Source of the DNA: Desulfobacterales bacterium
Lineage (GTDB): Bacteria; Desulfobacterota; Desulfobacteria; Desulfobacterales; 4be13
Assembly (NCBI GenBank): GCA_029940115.1
Contig: JAOZRQ010000090.1
Location: 1 to 16,749 of the forward strand
Direction: 5' to 3'
Length of the DNA: 16,749 nt
The notes beneath the pieces were generated by a model. That model did not search any database. It was not told the DNA's origin and saw only the letters and a list, made by a program, of their open reading frames with translations. The position numbers were made by a program, and so were the translations under genes. Below are positions 14,593-16,749 of the stretch, in pieces. Position 1 is the first letter of the stretch. The number at the start of each line of letters is the position of its first letter.

Positions 14593-15984
14593 ATGCGCTT
14601 CTTTCTGCTGATAGTCCTGCTGTTCATGCTGGCTCCCCATGCCTTGGCCAACTCATGGCGGGATGTTGTCGCACAGGTGAACCAGGAGATACAGGCGACT
14701 CGGCGGGATGTTGAGACGACCCAGAAAATGATCCAAGACGAGCGGAACCGTTTGAAAAAAGAGTTGTCATCCCTGAAAGAGGAGGTGGAGCGAGGCGAGA
14801 ATACCTTTCAGGAATCAAAAGCCCGGTTTGAGGAGATGCTTGAGAATGAGGAAAGGCTGCGAAAGGAACTGGAGGCGGAGGAGGCGGAAATTCAGACGCT
14901 TGAGCAAGTCCTGCGGACCAGCGCGAAAGACGTGATGGAGATCATCGGCTCAAGCCTGATAACGCCTGAAAATCCTTCAAGACAGGCCCTTCTTGCCCCT
15001 TTGCTGGAGACGGCGAGATTTCCGGGCATGGACGACATTGAGAATCTGGTGAACATTCTTTTTGAGGAGATGGAAGCCGGCGGGGAAATCAGGAAACAGA
15101 ACGGAACATTTGTCACTGCCCAAGGACAGGAAGTATCCGGAACCCTGCTCAGGGTCGGAAAATTCACAGCCGTTTACCAACTGGGAGATGAGATCGGCTA
15201 TCTCCGGTTTGACAGAACATTGCAGAAAATGGCGGCGATTCCTGGCAGACCGGGCTGGACGATCCGGCGGGCCATTGAGGAATACATTTCAGGAGAAAGC
15301 GACCATCTTCCCCTTGACCTGACCGGCGGCGTCATTGCCGAACAGGCGGATCAGAACCATAGGATTCAGGAATGGCTGGAAGCTGGCGGGATTCTGGTAT
15401 GGCCGATTCTGCTGATCGCCGTGCTTGCGATGCTGCTTTCCGTGGAGCGGATGATTTGCCTGGGCCGGATCCCGACAAAGACAGACCGGATCATGGACAG
15501 ACTGAGCCGTCTGGCATTGGCGGGCAACTGGCAGGCGTGCCGGGAACTGTGCGGAAAACACAGGAAAATCCCTGCCTACAATGTGTTGAACACCGGATTG
15601 GACTACTGCGGGGCGGCACGGGATATTTTGGAAAATGCACTGGAAGAGGCGGTTCTGAAAGAGCTTCCGCGTCTGGAGCGATTTCTCTCAACCCTCAGTG
15701 TGCTGGCCGCGATTGCCCCGCTTATCGGGCTTTTGGGAACCGTGACAGGGATGATCCATACGTTCCAGGGAATCACCGTCTTCGGAACCAGCGATCCCCG
15801 GATGATGTCCGCCGGCATTTCCGAAGCCCTCATCACAACACAGGGGGGACTTGCCGTGGCGATTCCCGTCATGCTCGCCCATCATTTTTTTGACCGCCGC
15901 GTGGAAAAGATTGTGGCCGACATGGAAGAGAAAGGCACCTCATTCATCACCTTGATCTTGAGAAGCAGGCATCAGAACTCATGA
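14593..15984 (+). CDS. TtpC-like MotA/TolQ/ExbB proton-channel protein
   Basis: 463 residues from the chosen start. A signal peptide (MRFFLLIVLLFMLAPHALA) leads into a periplasmic coiled coil (about 25-110). A DUF3450-like beta segment follows, with LLRVGKFTAVYQL matching LLRIGRTALFYQT of the upstream protein. A C-terminal MotA/TolQ/ExbB domain then has three helices at about 266-286, 367-390 and 415-432, with IAPLIGLLGTVTGMI, FGTSDPRM and ISEALITTQGGLAVAIP. TtpC proteins join ExbB/ExbD/TonB2 complexes to drive TonB-dependent uptake. Start choice: the frame opens at 14434 in an ATGA overlap with the DUF3450 gene. The extra 53 residues read like translated hairpin sequence and would bury the signal peptide, and 463 aa fits the usual family length of about 450. 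The ATG at 14593 lacks a clear ribosome-binding site, so 14434 remains possible. The stop overlaps the ExbB start. Confidence 0.88.
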   Translation: MRFFLLIVLLFMLAPHALANSWRDVVAQVNQEIQATRRDVETTQKMIQDERNRLKKELSSLKEEVERGENTFQESKARFEEMLENEERLRKELEAEEAEIQTLEQVLRTSAKDVMEIIGSSLITPENPSRQALLAPLLETARFPGMDDIENLVNILFEEMEAGGEIRKQNGTFVTAQGQEVSGTLLRVGKFTAVYQLGDEIGYLRFDRTLQKMAAIPGRPGWTIRRAIEEYISGESDHLPLDLTGGVIAEQADQNHRIQEWLEAGGILVWPILLIAVLAMLLSVERMICLGRIPTKTDRIMDRLSRLALAGNWQACRELCGKHRKIPAYNVLNTGLDYCGAARDILENALEEAVLKELPRLERFLSTLSVLAAIAPLIGLLGTVTGMIHTFQGITVFGTSDPRMMSAGISEALITTQGGLAVAIPVMLAHHFFDRRVEKIVADMEEKGTSFITLILRSRHQNS

Positions 15985-16550
15985 ATCTCTCAATCGCCCA
16001 GTTCTCCATTCTCAGTTCTCCGTTAAAGGACGCTCTCGATTATCTGAGCCAAGGCGGGTATGTCATCTATCCCCTGCTCGGGATTTCGGTCTGGATGTGG
16101 TTTCTCATCATCCGGAAACTGAGAGTCCTTTCCTTCTGGCGAAAGCAGAGAGGAACCGTCTCGCAGAAAGGCGAACGATATGCCATAACCGAGGAATTCG
16201 AAGCCGGAAAGACCGGTTGGGCCGAAACGGACAAGAGACTGCTGCACGCCCTGATACAGAAGCGCCAGGATGACCTTGAACGCCATGTCCAGACGATTTT
16301 TGTCCTAGCCGCTGTCGCGCCGCTCCTCGGGTTGCTGGGAACGGTTACCGGAATGATTTCGACCTTCGAGGCCATCTCCCGCTTCGGAACTGCAAACACA
16401 AGGGCCTTGGCCGCAGGCATCTCAGAAGCCCTCATCACGACCCAGATGGGGCTGGTCGTCGCCATTCCGGGACTCTTCATGGGTCATGTCATACGCAGAC
16501 GCATAGATGACATTCAGAACCGGATGGAATCATGGAAACTGACTGACTAG
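15981..16550 (+). CDS. exbB: ExbB-type proton channel subunit
   Basis: 189 residues, short for ExbB but with all three helices: about 26-45, 104-124 and 153-172. The conserved core APLLGLLGTVTGMISTF (113-129), FGT (135-137) and ISEALITTQMGLVVAIP (147-163) is nearly the same as in the upstream TtpC protein, as expected for paralogues from one duplication. With ExbD it would form the inner-membrane proton channel that energises TonB. The ATG overlaps the TtpC stop (ATGA), so translation is coupled. exbD and tonB would normally follow directly. Here a hairpin tandem repeat begins right after the stop, so the next gene is outside the window or the operon is interrupted. Confidence 0.92.
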   Translation: MNLSIAQFSILSSPLKDALDYLSQGGYVIYPLLGISVWMWFLIIRKLRVLSFWRKQRGTVSQKGERYAITEEFEAGKTGWAETDKRLLHALIQKRQDDLERHVQTIFVLAAVAPLLGLLGTVTGMISTFEAISRFGTANTRALAAGISEALITTQMGLVVAIPGLFMGHVIRRRIDDIQNRMESWKLTD

Positions 16551-16554
16551 AGCC

Positions 16555-16749
16555 TTCAACAAAAAGATTGTCCGGAGTGCCAAACTTGCAGTTTGGCGGA
16601 GGCCCCGGTTTCAAGAAGATTGTCCGGAGTGCCAAACTTGCAGTTTGGCGGAGGCCCCGGCTTCAAAAAGATTGTCCGGAGTGCCAAACTTGCCGTTTGG
16701 CGGAGGCCCCGGTTTCAAAAAGACTGTCCGGAGTGCCAAACTTGCAGTT
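16555..16749 (+). repeat. 52-bp hairpin tandem repeat (three-plus copies, runs off the edge)
   Basis: Period is exactly 52: the base before ATTG/ACTG falls at 16566, 16618, 16670 and 16722. Each unit contains the hairpin GCCAAACT-tgc-AGTTTGGC, then GGAGGCCCCGG. The third unit has GCCAAACTTGCCGTTTGGC, still paired over 7 bp. Differences between units are a few substitutions plus a small indel in the first. There are no unique spacers, so it is not CRISPR. It begins within 5 nt of the ExbB stop. Confidence 0.9.

Noticed and set aside
16555..16749. Regularly repeated hairpin sequence, possible CRISPR array
   Set aside because: The 52-bp units are directly contiguous and nearly identical, with no unique spacers, and no cas gene is present.

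Overview
The window reads as accessory-rich chromosome from a Gram-negative bacterium with a large, repeat-laden genome. My best guess is Desulfobacterota (Desulfonema- or Desulfobacterales-like), inferred from three things together: filamentous-haemagglutinin/TPR/CHAT exoproteins, a DUF3450/TtpC/ExbB TonB2-type cluster, and abundant hairpin repeats of the GTAGTTCCGCC...GGCGGAACTAC type. No rRNA or tRNA gene and no CRISPR array was recognised, and the taxonomy is inference only.

Left part, minus strand (about 185-9142). Read in the direction of transcription, it holds a broken outer-membrane-type gene (9142-8439), an AAA ATPase fused to a PD-(D/E)XK nuclease-like domain (8114-6345), a possible small ORF (6221-6012), and a giant 1582-residue secreted CHAT protein (6096-1348). 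These are followed by two small coupled genes: a TPR-like protein (1065-442) and a DUF3592-like protein (445-185). The CHAT protein has a signal peptide, a TPS/haemagglutinin secretion domain, a beta-helix with 96-residue repeats, TPRs, and a C-terminal caspase-like CHAT domain with an intact His1448/Cys1494 dyad. It is the most striking gene here.

Middle part (9158-10500) is 1.3 kb without a credible gene. It is filled with repeats: divergent copies of a roughly 35-bp motif, a 72-bp tandem duplication, a ten-copy GAACNT hexamer run, a 135-bp inverted-repeat element flanked by a 12-bp direct repeat, and two small GC hairpins.

Right part, plus strand. A catalytic-domain-only tRNA-guanine transglycosylase of archaeal flavour (10501-11538) lies 6 nt upstream of, and appears coupled to, an orphan YejE-type ABC permease (11545-12588). 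Then comes a second 1.1-kb non-coding tract (12589-13675) with at least three MITE-like elements and a nested inverted repeat. The start of a TonB2-type energy-transduction operon follows: DUF3450 coiled-coil protein (13676-14437), TtpC-like MotA/TolQ/ExbB protein (14593-15984) and ExbB (15981-16550). ExbD and TonB would be expected next. Instead a 52-bp hairpin tandem repeat begins at about 16555 and runs off the window.

The repeat families recur across the window: copies at 1-122 and 12783-12955 in opposite orientation, at 8176-8235 and 13561-13617, and at 9750-9770 and 13421-13459. Non-autonomous repeats therefore seem to be spreading through the non-coding space and touching gene ends.
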